Positions 11,491-22,908 of a stretch of 64,000 bases of DNA are shown one piece after another. The DNA comes from Sequoia sempervirens (Eukaryota; Streptophyta; Pinopsida; Cupressales; Cupressaceae), in NCBI GenBank assembly GCA_007258455.2, contig VDFB02321303.1:1-64000 (forward strand). The letters run 5' to 3'. Position 1 is the first letter of the stretch. The number at the start of each line of letters is the position of its first letter. The position numbers and the translations under genes were made by a program. The notes below the pieces were generated by a model, which was not told where the DNA came from, did no database searches, and saw nothing but the letters and a program-made list of their open reading frames with translations.

Positions 11491-11988
11491 TGACGATTTA
11501 TAGCACAATTGGGAGACAAACAGAAACCATACTCTCACGTACTCCACAAGGGAGTAGCGTACAAATGGGATACCAAGTGTGAAGAGGCATTCAACAAAAT
11601 CAAGGAATACCTACTGACACCACCAGTTTTAATGCAACCAATCCCAAGAAAACCATTGATTTTATACGTGTCAACAACAATAGCAGCCCTTGGAGCCCTA
11701 CTAGCTCAGTATGACGAAAATGGAATAGAGAGAGCTATCTATTACATCAGCAAGACAATGGTTGGGAATGAGCTAAACTATTCATTTATCGAGAAAGCAT
11801 GCCTTGCAGTAGTGTTTGCATCACAAAAATTTAGACATTACATGTTGGCACATAAAATAAAACTCATTGCCAAAATAGACCCTCTCAAGTATCTACTATC
11901 AAAGGAAATGCTCATAGGAAGAATGGAAAAATGGGTGATGATATTGTTAGAATATGACATTGAATATGTGGAGAGGAAAGAAATCTAG
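11491..11988 (+). pseudogene. RNH: A1 RNase H (first) domain
   Basis: RNase H removes RNA from the RNA-DNA hybrid during reverse transcription. An open frame of 159 codons from 11,509 contains YKWDTKCEEAFNKIKEYL, PPVLMQPIPRKPLILYV, YYISKTMVGNELNYSFIEKACLAVVFA and KWVMILLEYDIEY. This order is typical of Ty3/gypsy connection and RNase H sequence. It follows the RT thumb after two closely spaced stops near 11,485-11,496. It ends at a TAG at 11,986 in the phrase RKEI-stop-GQVIADQLA, where the T2 copy reads through. Confidence 0.85.
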
Positions 11989-12079
11989 GGCCAAGTCATC
12001 GCAGACCAACTAGCAGTTCAACACCTATTTATTCTAGGAATCCTCTTGTCTCAAAATTTCCAAATGAATCTATTTTCAA

Positions 12080-12470
12080 CCTTAATGTTGTTGACCACTG
12101 GAAACTATACTTCAATGGCTCATACACATAGCACGGATTAGGAGCTGGTGTCTTCTTTAGCACTCCAAAAGGGGATTACATACCAAGGTCATACAAACTA
12201 GCCTTTCCTTGCACTAATAATATCATAGAATACGAGGCTCTAACTATAGGTCTCAGAGTATACAAATATTCTCAATTGATCATAAATCAAGTAAACGATG
12301 AATACCAGACCAAGGATGACAAGCTTACTCCATACAAGAAATTAGTGGAGACCCTTAAAGAATCCTTCATCAAAATCACATTTGAGCAGATTCCTAGAGC
12401 TAGCAACAGAGCAGCAAATGCCATGGAAACAATTGGGTCCTTAGTGGACATCCCCAACAATGTTCCAAAA
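12080..12470 (+). pseudogene. aRNH: A1 second (archaeal-type) RNase H domain
   Basis: A second RNase H-like domain follows the first. This dual arrangement defines the Tat group of plant Ty3/gypsy elements. Visible pieces are YFNGSYT, HGLGAGVFF, TNNIIEYEAL, DEYQTKDDKLTPYKKLVE and IPRASNRAANAMET. The first catalytic Asp of FDGS has become Asn (FNGS, near 12,113). The domain is crossed by stops and by a small deletion where T2 has VYGDSQLVI. It leads directly into the integrase part. Confidence 0.75.
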
Positions 12471-13818
12471 TATGAATTTCTGATAGAGCAACTTCTTGTA
12501 CCTACATTCGAGGTACCAGAATCAAAATATGTGTGCGAAATCGTTGGTCTTGGCGATCCATGGTATCATGAAATTTACACAAACCTTCAAAAAGGAGTCA
12601 TACCCATCGACTTACCATCAAACCTAAAAAGAACCTTTGTTAAAAAGGCATGCAAATTTTTCATCCTAGGTGATACCCTATATCGTAGGAGCATAGAAGG
12701 AACCCTACTACACAACATAAATATGGAGGAGGCATTAACCGCTCTAATTGAAGTACATAACAGTATCTATGGTTCGCACTCGACTGGAATGACCATAGCC
12801 AAGAAATTATTGAGGATGGGGTATTATTGGCCCATAATGAGAAGAGAAGCACATGATCATGCCAGAAAATGTCTACAATGTCAGCAACATGGGGACCTCA
12901 TCCATGCTCTAGCTCAAGAGCTTCATCCTATCGTCACACCATGGCCCTTTTCATAGTGGGGACTTGATCTCATTGGTAAAAAATTTCCCAATTCATCTAA
13001 TGGCCACAAATTCATCATAACCGCAATAGAGTACTTTACTAAGTGGGTGGAAGCCATACCCATGATGTATATAACTAGGAATCAAATTTCTAGGTTCATC
13101 TTGAACTACCTCATTTTCCAATATGGTGTTCCACAAGCTAGTATCTCAGATAATGGGACACCATTTAAGAATCAGGAGGTCTGTGACTTATGCAAAAAAT
13201 TCAATATCCAACTTCACTTCTCCACCCCATACTATCCCCAAGGCAATGGCCAAGTAGAAGCTACAAACAAAACCATTATGAAAATCCTCAAGAAAATAGT
13301 CAATGATGTAGGTTGTCACTAGCATTTGCAGCTTAATCCCACCCTCTAGGCCTATCGAACTAGCATCTGTACACCCACCAAAGCCACCCCCTTCTCCCTG
13401 GTCTATGAATCAAAAGTAGTACTCCCCATTGAGATCAAAATCCCATCACTCAGGATATCACTGCAAAACTTCATCATAGATGAAGAATACTCGGTATCAA
13501 GATTAAATGAGGTGGAGCTACTAGATGAGTGATGTATAGATGCTTTGAATAATTTGCAAGTCTATTAGAATATAGAATCAAAAGGAGCTACAATAAGAAA
13601 ATCATAAGCAGGACATTCCAAGTCAAAGAACTGGTCTTAAAAGAAAATTAGAAGAATGTCCCAAACCCAAGCAACAAAGAAAAATTTGAACCCAATTGGT
13701 TGGGACCATTCATCATCACAACAAGTTACAAATCAGGGGCATATCAGTTATCAACACCTGAAGGGGAAACTCTACACAAGCCCATGAATAGCGCTCATCT
13801 CAAAAAGTTTTATGCCTA
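12471..13818 (+). pseudogene. IN: A1 integrase, broken
   Basis: Integrase inserts the DNA copy into the chromosome. The N-terminal zinc-binding H2C2 module is seen in HNSIYGSHSTGM, then LLRMGYYWPIM and KCLQCQQHG. The core has all three acidic positions: the D of WGLDLIGK, the D of ISDNGTPFKN and the E of GQVEATNKT. A TAG at about 12,954 interrupts FS-stop-WGLDL, and other stops and a frameshift follow 13,320. The C-terminal end reads GAYQLSTPEGETLHKPMN and AHLKKFYA, with its stop at 13,816-13,818. No chromodomain follows, as expected for the Tat group. Confidence 0.88.
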
Positions 13819-14528
13819 AATTTTTCAAGGTATAGAACCAAAAATCAAAAAAATCAAAAAATATCTTGAAAAAATAGTTACTTCAGTGAAAACCAGGCAA
13901 ACAGGCATCTTGGTGAAAAAAAAAATTAGAAAAAGGATAAAAAATAGTAAAGAAAAAAATCGTCCTCTAGTGAAAACCACTTTGGTGGCACTTTGGGAAA
14001 GTACCATGGTGAAAACCTTGCAAACAAGCACCTTGTATAAATAAGCACTTTCCATCCACTAGGATCATTATGGCTTGTTTTGGATCATCCATCCATTTCA
14101 CTTCCATCATCCATCACATTCAAGTCTCCATCCATCACTCATCCACTCACATCGGCACCATAGCTTGGTCCTGTGTTCATATCATGATCCCTCCTAGTAC
14201 TACTCAACCCATCCTCAAGGTCAGTTTGCCCTGCCTTTATTGGAGTATTCAATTGCATCACGCTAGGGGGATGCTCTCATTGGATCAGATTCATGTATAT
14301 TCTTAAAATCCTAAATATTAAAAAATCCAAAAACATTAGAAAATCAAAAAATCAAAAAATATCAAAAAATTAGAAAATCCAAAAACATCATAAAATCGAA
14401 AAATCCAAAAACATCCAAAAATCCAAAAATCCAAAAACATTAGAAAATAAAAAAATCCGAAAACATCAAAACATCAGAAAATCTAAAAACATTCAAAAAT
14501 CATCAAAATGTCAAAAACAGTCATCTTG
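13819..14528 (+). repeat. A-rich array after A1 pol
   Basis: From about 13,835 and again at 14,310-14,520 the plus strand is an imperfect array of AAAATCCAAAAACAT-like units. The two patches are separated by ATCC-rich sequence at 14,080-14,150 and by recurring GGTGAAAACC phrases at 13,878, 13,969 and 14,011. T2 has a comparable A-rich array in the same place (51,260-51,520). Variable tandem repeats in the 3' region are a known feature of Tat/Ogre elements. Confidence 0.65.
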
Positions 14529-14745
14529 TCAAACTACGTCATCTCTAAGCTTGAACGTAGGAAAGGTTGATCTTTGATCATCCCCCCAAGACACTTAGGT
14601 CAGTCCTTTAGGATTCCATCATAATAAACTGACATCTCATCATGTATATAGTCATCTATAAATCGGCCAAGTCGTGAGTCAAACTACGTGGTCTCTGCGT
14701 GTATAACGTAGGCAAGGCTAATCTATTAATCAGCCCCTGAGGCCC
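14529..14745 (+). repeat. Two copies of a conserved CTACGT...ACGTAG stem motif
   Basis: CAAACTACGTCATCTCTAAG followed by CTTGAACGTAGGAAAGG starts at 14,529. A diverged copy (CAAACTACGTGGTCTCTGCG followed by TGTATAACGTAGGCAAGG) starts at 14,682, 153 bp later. In both, CTACGT and ACGTAG can pair across a 15-16 nt loop. The same motif is found at 63,050-63,085 on the plus strand and at 60,735-60,780 on the minus strand, in other copies of this family. Confidence 0.6.
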
Positions 14746-16185
14746 CTAGGATAGGTCTTTAGGTTAATGTCTTGGTCAAAATCTCAAAACCCCCAAAACA
14801 TTGGAAAATCAAAAATCAAAACATTTGAAAATATCAAAAAATACTAAAAACAGCCTCAAATCATTGTAAAACTCCATAAACATCCAAATATTTGAAAAAA
14901 TCCATCAGCCTCATCTCGCTTGCACCAGCAATAACACCTTCCATAATAAACTGATTGTCATCCTCAACCTTTGGTGAAATAGTTAGAAACAAGTTTAGCA
15001 GCTTAAAAGTAAAACTCAAAAATGCCAAGTCTCAGGTTTAAGTCAATACGTAAACAAGTTCGTCAATTCTTTGTGTCGATAGCCCATCATCCAAATAGTC
15101 CCATATCAATCATCTGATAACATCATTCCCTAGGATATATCCTTCCTACAAGGGGCATTATTTATTAGAAAGAAAACTTTGGATAAACGAAATGGTGTGC
15201 CGCCATCCACTAACATGTCCTAGGATGTATCCTTCCTACAATGGACATTATCTTTTGGCAATAGTTTCAGTTCTTATCCTTAAAAACACATTCCCTTTTG
15301 GTTAGCCGTATTGAAGAACATCAACTTTTTTGTGTGTTGTATCTTTTCTATTTGACTTATATTATTGTGCTCAGTCCAAGGACCTCTTGATGATATCCGA
15401 ACAAAGGATTTAGAGAGATAGGAATGGGGCAACGATCATTATCCTTTTGTCTATTGTGCTTGTTGGACATTCTTGTAAAATAACCTTGGAAAATACTTGT
15501 TTTGTTAGATATGTATAGAGGATGTATTGGATAGCTTGTTGACTATTTCATTGATTGGTTACACCTTTCCATGTTTTGGTCCGAGATGTTTGAAACTTCT
15601 AAAGTGCATCCTAGCAAGGTTTTTGTATGTCGGGTGTGAACAAGAATACTCCTATCTATTTTTTGAGTCAAAGTCCATCACACTAAGTACAATTCCATCT
15701 TGGTCCTTTATACCTTGATGCATCATGCTTATGTGTGTTATCAAACATAAGTTAAGTGACCCTTTTAAAATCCCAATCCTTGATAAGCAAATCATCCATT
15801 TCTCATCATCATTTATCATCATCATATCCCATAAAGTTGTCATGTTGGATCCTCTTGTCATCATATCATTCTTAATTTCTTATTTTCCACACTACCATCA
15901 TGTCATGAATAGTTAATCATTATCATTAGTGCATCCATCCTACATCCACAAACCATCATTATTCTACATATCTTCTCACATGCATCTTCATCATCATAAT
16001 ATAGATCTGTTAGTCTAAGCATCTCATAAATCATACATTTGCATAAAACATCTACTACATAATCATATAGGCATTATAACATCATGATCTCATTTGCATC
16101 ATCATCGTAATCATCCATACTATCCAGTTTGGACCTCTTTATTGCGAGATCAACCTTCAAATAAAATATTTTTACTCAATCTCTC
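14746..16185 (+). other. A1 3' region, non-coding
   Basis: No protein is recognisable. Two similar blocks with CCTAGGATATATCCTTCCTACA (15,130) and CCTAGGATGTATCCTTCCTACA (15,219) are about 89 bp apart. From about 15,780 to 16,130 the sequence is rich in ATC and ATCATT. The whole stretch aligns with the reverse complement of 59,461-60,700 and with the plus strand of 62,970-64,000, showing at least three family members in or touching this window. Confidence 0.65.
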
Positions 16186-16195
16186 GAGGGGGCAA
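16186..16195 (+). other. Polypurine tract of A1
   Basis: GAGGGGGCAA directly precedes the TG of the 3' LTR. It would prime plus-strand DNA synthesis. The reverse-strand relative keeps the same context (CTCTCGAGGGGG) at 59,451-59,465. Confidence 0.8.
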
Positions 16196-17270
16196 TGTAC
16201 TAGTGTACTTCTTTCTGCTGGGGCAACCGAAAAAATAGAATTTTTTTGAATTTGGATCACGGCAAGTTTATTCTTTAAACCAATGCAGCAAGTAAACCAA
16301 GTTCACATTCAACCGCTCATAAAGTTAATCAAGTTCTTTAAATCATTCATTAGGAAAATCAGGTTCAGTTAATTCAATCTCTAAGGATTATCCGCTTAAA
16401 TTGAATAAATTAACTTTATTTAATTTAAGTCTATCATTCCCTCTTTGATTAAATAAATCAAGACTATATTTAATTAAATCTCAAAAGTCATATTTCTCCC
16501 TCTTGGTTTAAATAAATCAAAATATTCAAATCAAATGGGTCAAAATCAACTAATCATCACCTAATCCAATCTAATACCGATTAACCTAATCTAACCACCC
16601 ATCACATGCTCTAGCTTTTCCCACTTGCACCAATAAATCATTTTAATTCATTTATAAATTCATTATTTTCTTTCAACTTGGCATAAAAATGGAATATTCC
16701 TTCAAGTTTGAATATGAAGACAAGTTGACTTGTCCCTTCCAACATTGCAATAACTTCTCTCTTTCATTTCCCCCTCTCGACATTTAATTCATAATTTCAA
16801 ATTTGAATCTCCCCCTCTTTGGCACATTGGCCAAAACTTGCACATTCCTCAACCTATCACAATGTGACAAGTGGCCTTATCTCATTGGTCCAATCTTTAT
16901 CCCACATTGCTCTCTTGTGAGCATTCTTCCAATTTGAAAATCTATAAATAAAGGGTTGATTCTTCATCAAATCAACTGCACTCTCATGCAAAATTACTCT
17001 CTTAAACTGAGAACTAATTTTTCCCATCACCATTCCATTGCATCATTTCATTTTTAGCAAGGATTGGGAAAAGGTCATTGGTACATTTGACACCAATCCA
17101 ATATGGAATATGTACTTGTTATGCTTTTGTAATGTCTTTTTTTGATCTCTTTTGTCATTTTTTGCATTTTGAAGCATAAGAGGTTATTCCATAGGAGCAT
17201 TTGATGAATTTGTATGCAACTAACCCATGTTTGAGGTTATAGAGTTTTGCAGATTTTGATAGGTGCTTCA
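16196..17270 (+). repeat. 3' LTR of element A1
   Basis: The LTR starts TGTACTAGTG just after the polypurine tract and ends GGTGCTTCA. Length is 1,075 bp. Its last 671 bp match window positions 1-671. It includes AT-rich stretches of alternating TTTAATT and AAATCA type that recur in the LTRs at 17.9-19.1, 22.9-23.9 and 58.3-59.5 kb, so these are related LTR families. Confidence 0.92.
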
Positions 17271-17917
17271 TAATGATGTGAATTATTTTTCTTCAAATTC
17301 CATGCTCCCTAATCCTTTAAAACCTGGAATTCAAGATCCAAATGTTAAATGACATCAAGAAACAAGAAGATATGAAAGTTAGATAAATGATTAAGCATAA
17401 AAACCCTAAAATTTAGACTAAGTTTCATTGTGATTTGACATTAAGGAAAAATTTGAAAATTTTAACTCTATCAAAGTTGATAATAACCTACACCATTTGA
17501 TAGCTTATGAAATTATACCCCATTTAAAAAAAAAAGCTTCCAAAAAGACCAAAAAAAACAAGATACAACCATGTTAAGTTTGAGTGAAAAGGCAAGAAAT
17601 CAAAAGAAAATTAGTTTGCAGCAACATTGTTTCGGTTCAAATAGTGACACATATGCAAACAACAATGTTGTTTGGGTTCAAATAGTTATGTTGGAACAAA
17701 AGTGGCACTGTTTGGAGTTTGAAGCGGTGCTATATAGCACCATTGGGCTATCAATGGCTCTGTATGGCACTCCTAGACTCTCAATGACTCTGTATCGCAA
17801 TGCTAGACTATCAGTGGCTCTGTTTGCTATAGACAAAGAAAAAATAGAAAAAGCACAAAATTTTGATGAAAAAATGTGATTTAAACTTCTGGTTTGCCCT
17901 CCTTCTAGTGCCAATAT
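17271..17917. other. Sequence between A1 and the next LTR, with a 30-bp minisatellite
   Basis: No gene is recognised. At 17,748-17,830 a 30-bp unit of the type CTATCAATGGCTCTGTATGG followed by CACTCCTAGA occurs nearly three times. The frame at 17,571-17,879 translates this as 10-residue repeats (LSMALYGTPR, LSMTLYRNAR, LSVALFAIDK). The frame is short and has no domain, so I treat it as incidental. Confidence 0.5.
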
Positions 17918-19146
17918 GTGAACCAAGATTCCAAACCTGCACAAACATAAGAAATAATAAACTTATTAGATCCAATTCAAGTTAGTATCATGATTCCCTA
18001 AGATATCCACTTAAATTGCAATGAAAAGGAAATGAAATGAATAAAATAAGAAAACACAAGCCAAATATATTAAATCCTATTCAAATGCAATGCAAAATCT
18101 TGATATCTTGGGGGAGTTGGTGCCAATTTGATGTGGAAATTGGCCCTTTCCCAACTACTATGCAAGCTTCAATGATTTGATGAATATTGATGAGTGCTCC
18201 AAGATTAAATCTGCATAACCTAGTTATAAATATCAATGCGATGGATGAAAATTGCTATGAATTTGACTATAGTAAGTTTACTCAGATTGTGGATGCAAAA
18301 TACAAAGAGAAGCCTTCTATAAATAAAGAGCAAGATAAAGGAATGAGAAAAATGGATGAATGTGGGATCTTTCAACATCCAATGGGCAAGTGCCACTTGT
18401 CAAGATGTGAATGGAGGAAGCTTGAGCACATTTTGGAGAATGTGCAAAGATGGGGGAGATTCAAATTCAAAAGATGGCTTGAAGGATGAAGTGAAAGGTA
18501 AAGTTAATGTCACATGGCTCAAGAAAAGGACTTGTAAGAGATGTTAAATGCCATGTTTGGACGACAAGACCTTTTTGGGGGGAGATTTCAAATTTGAGGA
18601 ATATTCCATCTTTGATTCCTTTTTTGAATGAAAATAGATGATTTTTAAAACAATTAAATTTATTTTCATGTGCAAGTTGCAAAATCTAGAGGATTTGACG
18701 GATTAAGACCAAGATTAATCAGGATTTGATTAATTTAAAGGAGATTAGTTGATTTGACCATTTGATTTAGATTTTGAGAGGAATAATGATTTTAGACTTA
18801 ATTAAATAAGATTTGATTTATTTAATTAAAGAGGATGGTGTTAGCTTTAAATCAAATAAAGATTAATTTATTTAATTTAAATGAGATGACTTTGGAGATT
18901 AATTAAATAAAATGAATTATTTTTAATTAAAAGAGGGACTATATGATTAATTAAACAAAGTGATTTATTGAAGTAATAGGAGATGACGACTAAATAATTT
19001 TTATTTATTTAATTAAGAGGTGAAATGTGATGAATTTAATTAAATAGAGATTATTTAGTTAAATGACTAGCAGATAGATGATTTAGGATGAACTTGGCAT
19101 TAGTAAAATTAGGATCAGGTATGTTGGTATATTTTCCATGTCTACA
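17918..19146 (-). repeat. Reverse-strand LTR related to the A family
   Basis: Read on the minus strand it starts TGTAGACATGG at 19,146, like the solo LTR at 22.9 kb (TGTAGACACATG). It contains the same landmarks: AT-rich TTTAATTAAAT blocks, CACTTGTC-type text, and GGGAAAGGG followed by ACCAACTCC-like sequence near 18,120-18,150. No polypurine tract or pol sequence lies next to it, so it is probably a solo LTR. The low-coordinate end is placed at a TG near 17,918 but is uncertain. I could not confirm a target-site duplication. Confidence 0.6.
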
Positions 19147-19539
19147 CATAACACTATCATGAAGTAATCAAGCAAATGAGTAATGTACCCAATACTTAAG
19201 ATAACTACACAAGATCAATGTCAAAGCTCCAATCATAAATCAAGAACATAAACATGACAACATGATCTAACCATCTCCTACTAGGAGATCACATGCATCA
19301 TAAAATTTATACATCCTGGTAACAAGAGAACAAGTACCATGCCAAACTTTAAATGCATATCAAGAGTAAACTATGACATAATAGCAACCACTCTAAACCA
19401 AGAAAAAATAATATCCCTAATCACATAAGATAACCTTACCAATGATGCATCAATGTCATTTCCAACAACTCCCACTAAATTTTAGTACAAGCTACACATG
19501 GCATCATGACTACCATCCTCCTTGTGAAGATCACTCTTT

Positions 19540-20350
19540 AACATCAAGAAAAGAGTCATCACTAACATTTTTACATGAAATGATCAAAGCATGATTACCA
19601 TCATCCAAGGATTCCTCTGTAGAAGAATCAAAATTCTTTTTCTTGTTCTTACAATCCTTCTTCACATGTCCTAGTTTACCATAGTTCCAACACTTCAACT
19701 TACTCTATCCTTCTGACTTAGCACACCCTTCCTTATCTCCCTTAGGTTCCTTTTTCTCAGTCCTACCTTTTACAAACAAGGCATCTTGGATTTTAGTTTT
19801 AGACCTCCTCCTCATCTCTGATAGGAGAGTAGGAATTATATTGTCCATCTTCGGATCTACACCACTACCACCGATAACAACAATTAGATTTTCCCAAGAT
19901 TTTGGTAAAGAATAGAGTAACAATATGAATTTATCTTCATCTTCTAGCTTCACATCTACAAATGCTAATTGACTTAAAATCAAATTAAAAGCATTCAAAT
20001 GATTTGCAGCAAAGTCACCATCTTTTATCTTTAAAGAATACAACTGCCTTTTCAAATACAGCTTATTAGTAAGACTTTTAGTTTGATAAATATTGCCTAT
20101 TCTCTTCTACAACTTATATGTAGTAGTTTCTTCTGAAACATTCAAGAGAACAACATCAGCAAGACAAAATCTTATGGTCCCTCTTTCCTTCTTATCAAGC
20201 TTAGCCCAATCCTCATGTAACATCTTTGTAGGTGACTTTGTCTCATTACCAACAACTAACCACTAAACTCTCTCTTAAGGATATCCTCCATTTTTAGTTT
20301 CCACATCTCATAATTAGATCCATTGAATCTTTAAATATCTAAATGAGAAT
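19540..20350 (-). pseudogene. gag: Ty1/copia gag, reverse strand, broken
   Basis: On the minus strand the gag runs from YEMWKLKMEDIL (near 20,300) through DWAKLDKKERGTIRFCL, LTNKLYLKRQLYSLK and HLNAFNLILSQLAF to KFILLLYSLPKSWENL. This is the UBN2-type gag domain of copia elements. A 116-codon open piece lies at 19,705-20,055. After its stop, a CCHC knuckle follows as KCWNYGKLGHVKKDC, with the second Cys changed to Tyr. No protease, RT or integrase follows on the left, so the element is cut short, probably by the LTR at 17.9-19.1 kb or by deletion. Confidence 0.85.
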
Positions 20351-20475
20351 TAAAACTCATTGAAACAAACTTATTCTCCAAAATCAGCAATAACACAATA
20401 GTAGAAGCTCGCACTATAGAAAAAAAATCAATGAAATTTTTAAGAGAATGGCATCCCAAACTCTATGCAACCTTA

Positions 20476-20487
20476 GCTCTAATACCA
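20476..20487 (-). other. Primer-binding site of the reverse copia element
   Basis: On the minus strand TGGTATTAGAGC differs by one transition from TGGTATCAGAGC, the initiator tRNA-Met site used by most plant copia elements. It lies two bases after the LTR end CA at 20,490 and about 130 bp before the first gag-like codons. Confidence 0.8.
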
Positions 20488-20489
20488 AA

Positions 20490-21713
20490 TGTTGAAAATG
20501 GAGGTAATTGTGAAGCTTAATAATTTATAAAACTATTGTAGATATAGATCTAATTAAGTATTCTTTATTACAATTTCTTTGTGTATGATTATCTGTTTAA
20601 TTCATTTTACCATTTGTAGAAGTAGACAAAAGATTGTAGAAGAATAAGACCAAAAGAAAGAAGTTAAACAACATATACCATGGAGAAACCCTTTCAGATA
20701 AAAAATCCACCAAGAATCAATGTATTATTTAATCTTGAAGAATAAGATTACAATAATTCCAATCCTTCCTTGAGATGCTTTGTTTTCCTTCAATAATAAT
20801 TCTTCACAACCTACAATAAAATTTGATAAACTCTCTTCAAATTGCTACAATATATAGACAATAATGAGCCTTATAAACTCCAAAGAGTTTACAATTACAA
20901 TGCACAATGCTTATCTCACAAAACCCATGCCTCTTCTTTGCAAGTAGAGTTCTACCATGAAGAACAATGTCAAAAAAGTTCCTTCATCCATTTGGAAATT
21001 CCAAACTGAAGTCATAAATCAATGTTGATTCTAAAGATATCTTCTAGTCTTATCCTTAAAGTTTCCCCCCTAAGAATGGGCCCAATTAACACATCCTTAT
21101 AAAATATCTTATCATGTAAAAGTGTGAACTCCAAGATTCCAACTTGGGTGCCCAAGGTGGGTCCAAGTCAATCTTTGTTACCTAAAACATATCTCTCCAC
21201 CATTCTCAAAAATTTCAAGCATGATTGATCATCCCTACTTAACTAAATTTATTGCCTATTATTTTGCATGAAACTCAAGTCATTAGTAATGCATTCCAAG
21301 TCAACTGAAGTCAACTAGAATTCAACTAAAACTAACCACATGCAATTGAAGATAACTGAAACATAACTAAACTGAACTAATACTGAACTAAATTAAACTA
21401 ATATCAATTGACTTGAACTGAACTCCATGCATGTAAAACATCAATCCCTAACTTTTAGGATCTTTACATGCATTACCGATGTGTTATATTTTACTCTAAA
21501 TAGTTAACTTAACTCAAGGTGAGTTCCACCTTCCATGTGGGTTCCCCATGTGCTCCTATTTTGTAGGATCTCTTCATGGGAATCCCCACATGTTCCTATC
21601 ATTTATAATTAATTACAAATGTCCATTAACAAGTTTATTTCATTCAAATCTAATCTCTTTCTAATCTTATTGTTGGAGAACACTTTCCAAGGACTTAGGA
21701 GATACATGAAATA
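20490..21713 (-). repeat. LTR of the reverse copia element, outer limit unknown
   Basis: On the minus strand the LTR ends CCATTTTCAACA at 20,490 next to the primer site. The start of the LTR, at the high-coordinate side, could not be fixed. The interval up to the LINE at 21,714 is AT-rich and has no coding evidence, and part of it may be flanking DNA. A stretch of ACTGAACTAA-type repeats lies at about 21,300-21,430. Confidence 0.45.
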
Positions 21714-22908
21714 ATGTTTAGGATTGCAATTAAATGGAATCCTATTCCCAACAACCCTCTCTCCCCCTTTCTATTCATAATCATGGCTAAGGATTTGGGA
21801 AGACCGATGAATAAAACTCAGAGTGATGGATGGTGGGAGGGTCTTCAAGTCACTAGCAGTCTCCCTATGTTAATACATCAACAATTCATATATGAATTTT
21901 TTTTCTATTTGGTTCTCCTATGGTTAGGGATGCCAAAAGATTAAAAGAAGTCTTGGATAAGTATGCCAAAACTTTAGGATAGGAGATTCAAATAGTATTG
22001 CAAAATTAAAAGTTTTCTTTCTCAATACTAGCAGGGATAGAGAATAACAAATCTTGATGATATTAGGCAAGTTAAAAGAGGGATTCTTCCATGTATATAC
22101 CTCGGTATTCTTCTTGCAAAAGGAGTGCAACACGAAAAGAATTGGATCACTCTAAAAGAAAAAGTGAAGCGAAGGTTGTCTTCTTGGAAGGGTCGATGGC
22201 TTTCATGGACTTGAAGGTTAACGTTGCTTAAATTGGTCATAGCTACACTCTCGATTTAAATCATCTCTTTCCTTCCCTTGGTGGTAGGGGAAAACAATGA
22301 GATCAACAAGAAGATGAAGGATATTGTCTAGAAAGGGAACTCGAAAAAGAACAAGTTCCCACTTCTAAAATGGTAGAATGTTTGTGAAAGTAAGAAGCAG
22401 ATGGGGTGGGGGTGACAAATCTATTCCTTTATAACAAAGTATTAGGAGAAAAATTGATTTGGGAACCTCATACCAAACCATATGTGAAGTGGGTTAAAAT
22501 CATCAGGGAAAAGTATCTAGATGGTGAGGATAATAGTATCTTCTCAGCTAGAAATTTTCCTAGTGGTTCTCAAATATGGAATTTCATGAACTCTAGAGAT
22601 TTAATTCAAGATCATCTCACTTGGGAGATTAGGAATGGAAGCTCCACTCTATTCTGGGAAGATTCTTGGGAAGGCCTTCCTAAGTTAGAGAAGTAGGTGC
22701 TTTGGAGCTAGTAAAAATCAAGATAGTGTAAGCATGGGGAGATAGGGTAAGAGATTTCATAGAACCACCCATGCAAGGTGATATGTTTTATGAATGGAAA
22801 AGTACTCAATAGTTGGGGTTGGGAGAGGAGCTGGTGGAGGAATATGATGAGGTGATGGAAGCAATAAAAATTTGTGTAAGGAAAGGCACTCATTTCTTAA
22901 GATGGAAT
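21714..22908 (+). pseudogene. LINE reverse transcriptase, C-terminal half (5'-truncated LINE 1)
   Basis: Non-LTR elements copy their RNA at the target site with an endonuclease-RT protein. This copy starts inside the palm at NNPLSPFLFIIMAKDLGRPMN, matching the usual QGDPLSPFLF. The FADD motif is lost, reading FIYE near 21,884-21,895. Further on are CTYLGI-like text, RRLSSWKGRWLSWT (about 22,170) and KWVKIIREKYLDGEDNS with SGSQIWNFMNS and TLFWEDSWEGLPKL (22,406-22,696). Several stops and frameshifts interrupt it. Truncation at the 5' end is usual for LINEs. The reading frame is cut at 22,908 by a solo LTR and resumes at 23,873. Confidence 0.85.

Larger units (their letters stand above)
1..17270 (+). 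mobile_element. Ty3/gypsy LTR retrotransposon, Tat-type (element A1), 5' end cut by window
   Basis: The first 671 bases recur at 16,600-17,270 in the same orientation, which gives the LTR pair of one element. The 3' LTR is 1,075 bp, so about 404 bp of the 5' LTR lies outside the window and the whole element is about 17.7 kb. Between the LTRs, in order, are a 5 kb leader, gag, protease, a linker with a G-patch relic, RT, RNase H, a second RNase H, integrase, a 3' region and a polypurine tract. By hand count the 671 aligned LTR bases differ at about 38 positions (5.7 percent) with no net indel, so this is an old insertion. All coding parts carry stops or frameshifts. Target-site duplications cannot be checked because the left end is missing. 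Confidence 0.93.

Noticed and set aside
13047..13322. A stand-alone small integrase gene
   Set aside because: It is one open piece of the broken A1 integrase, continuous with zinc-binding and C-terminal parts on either side.
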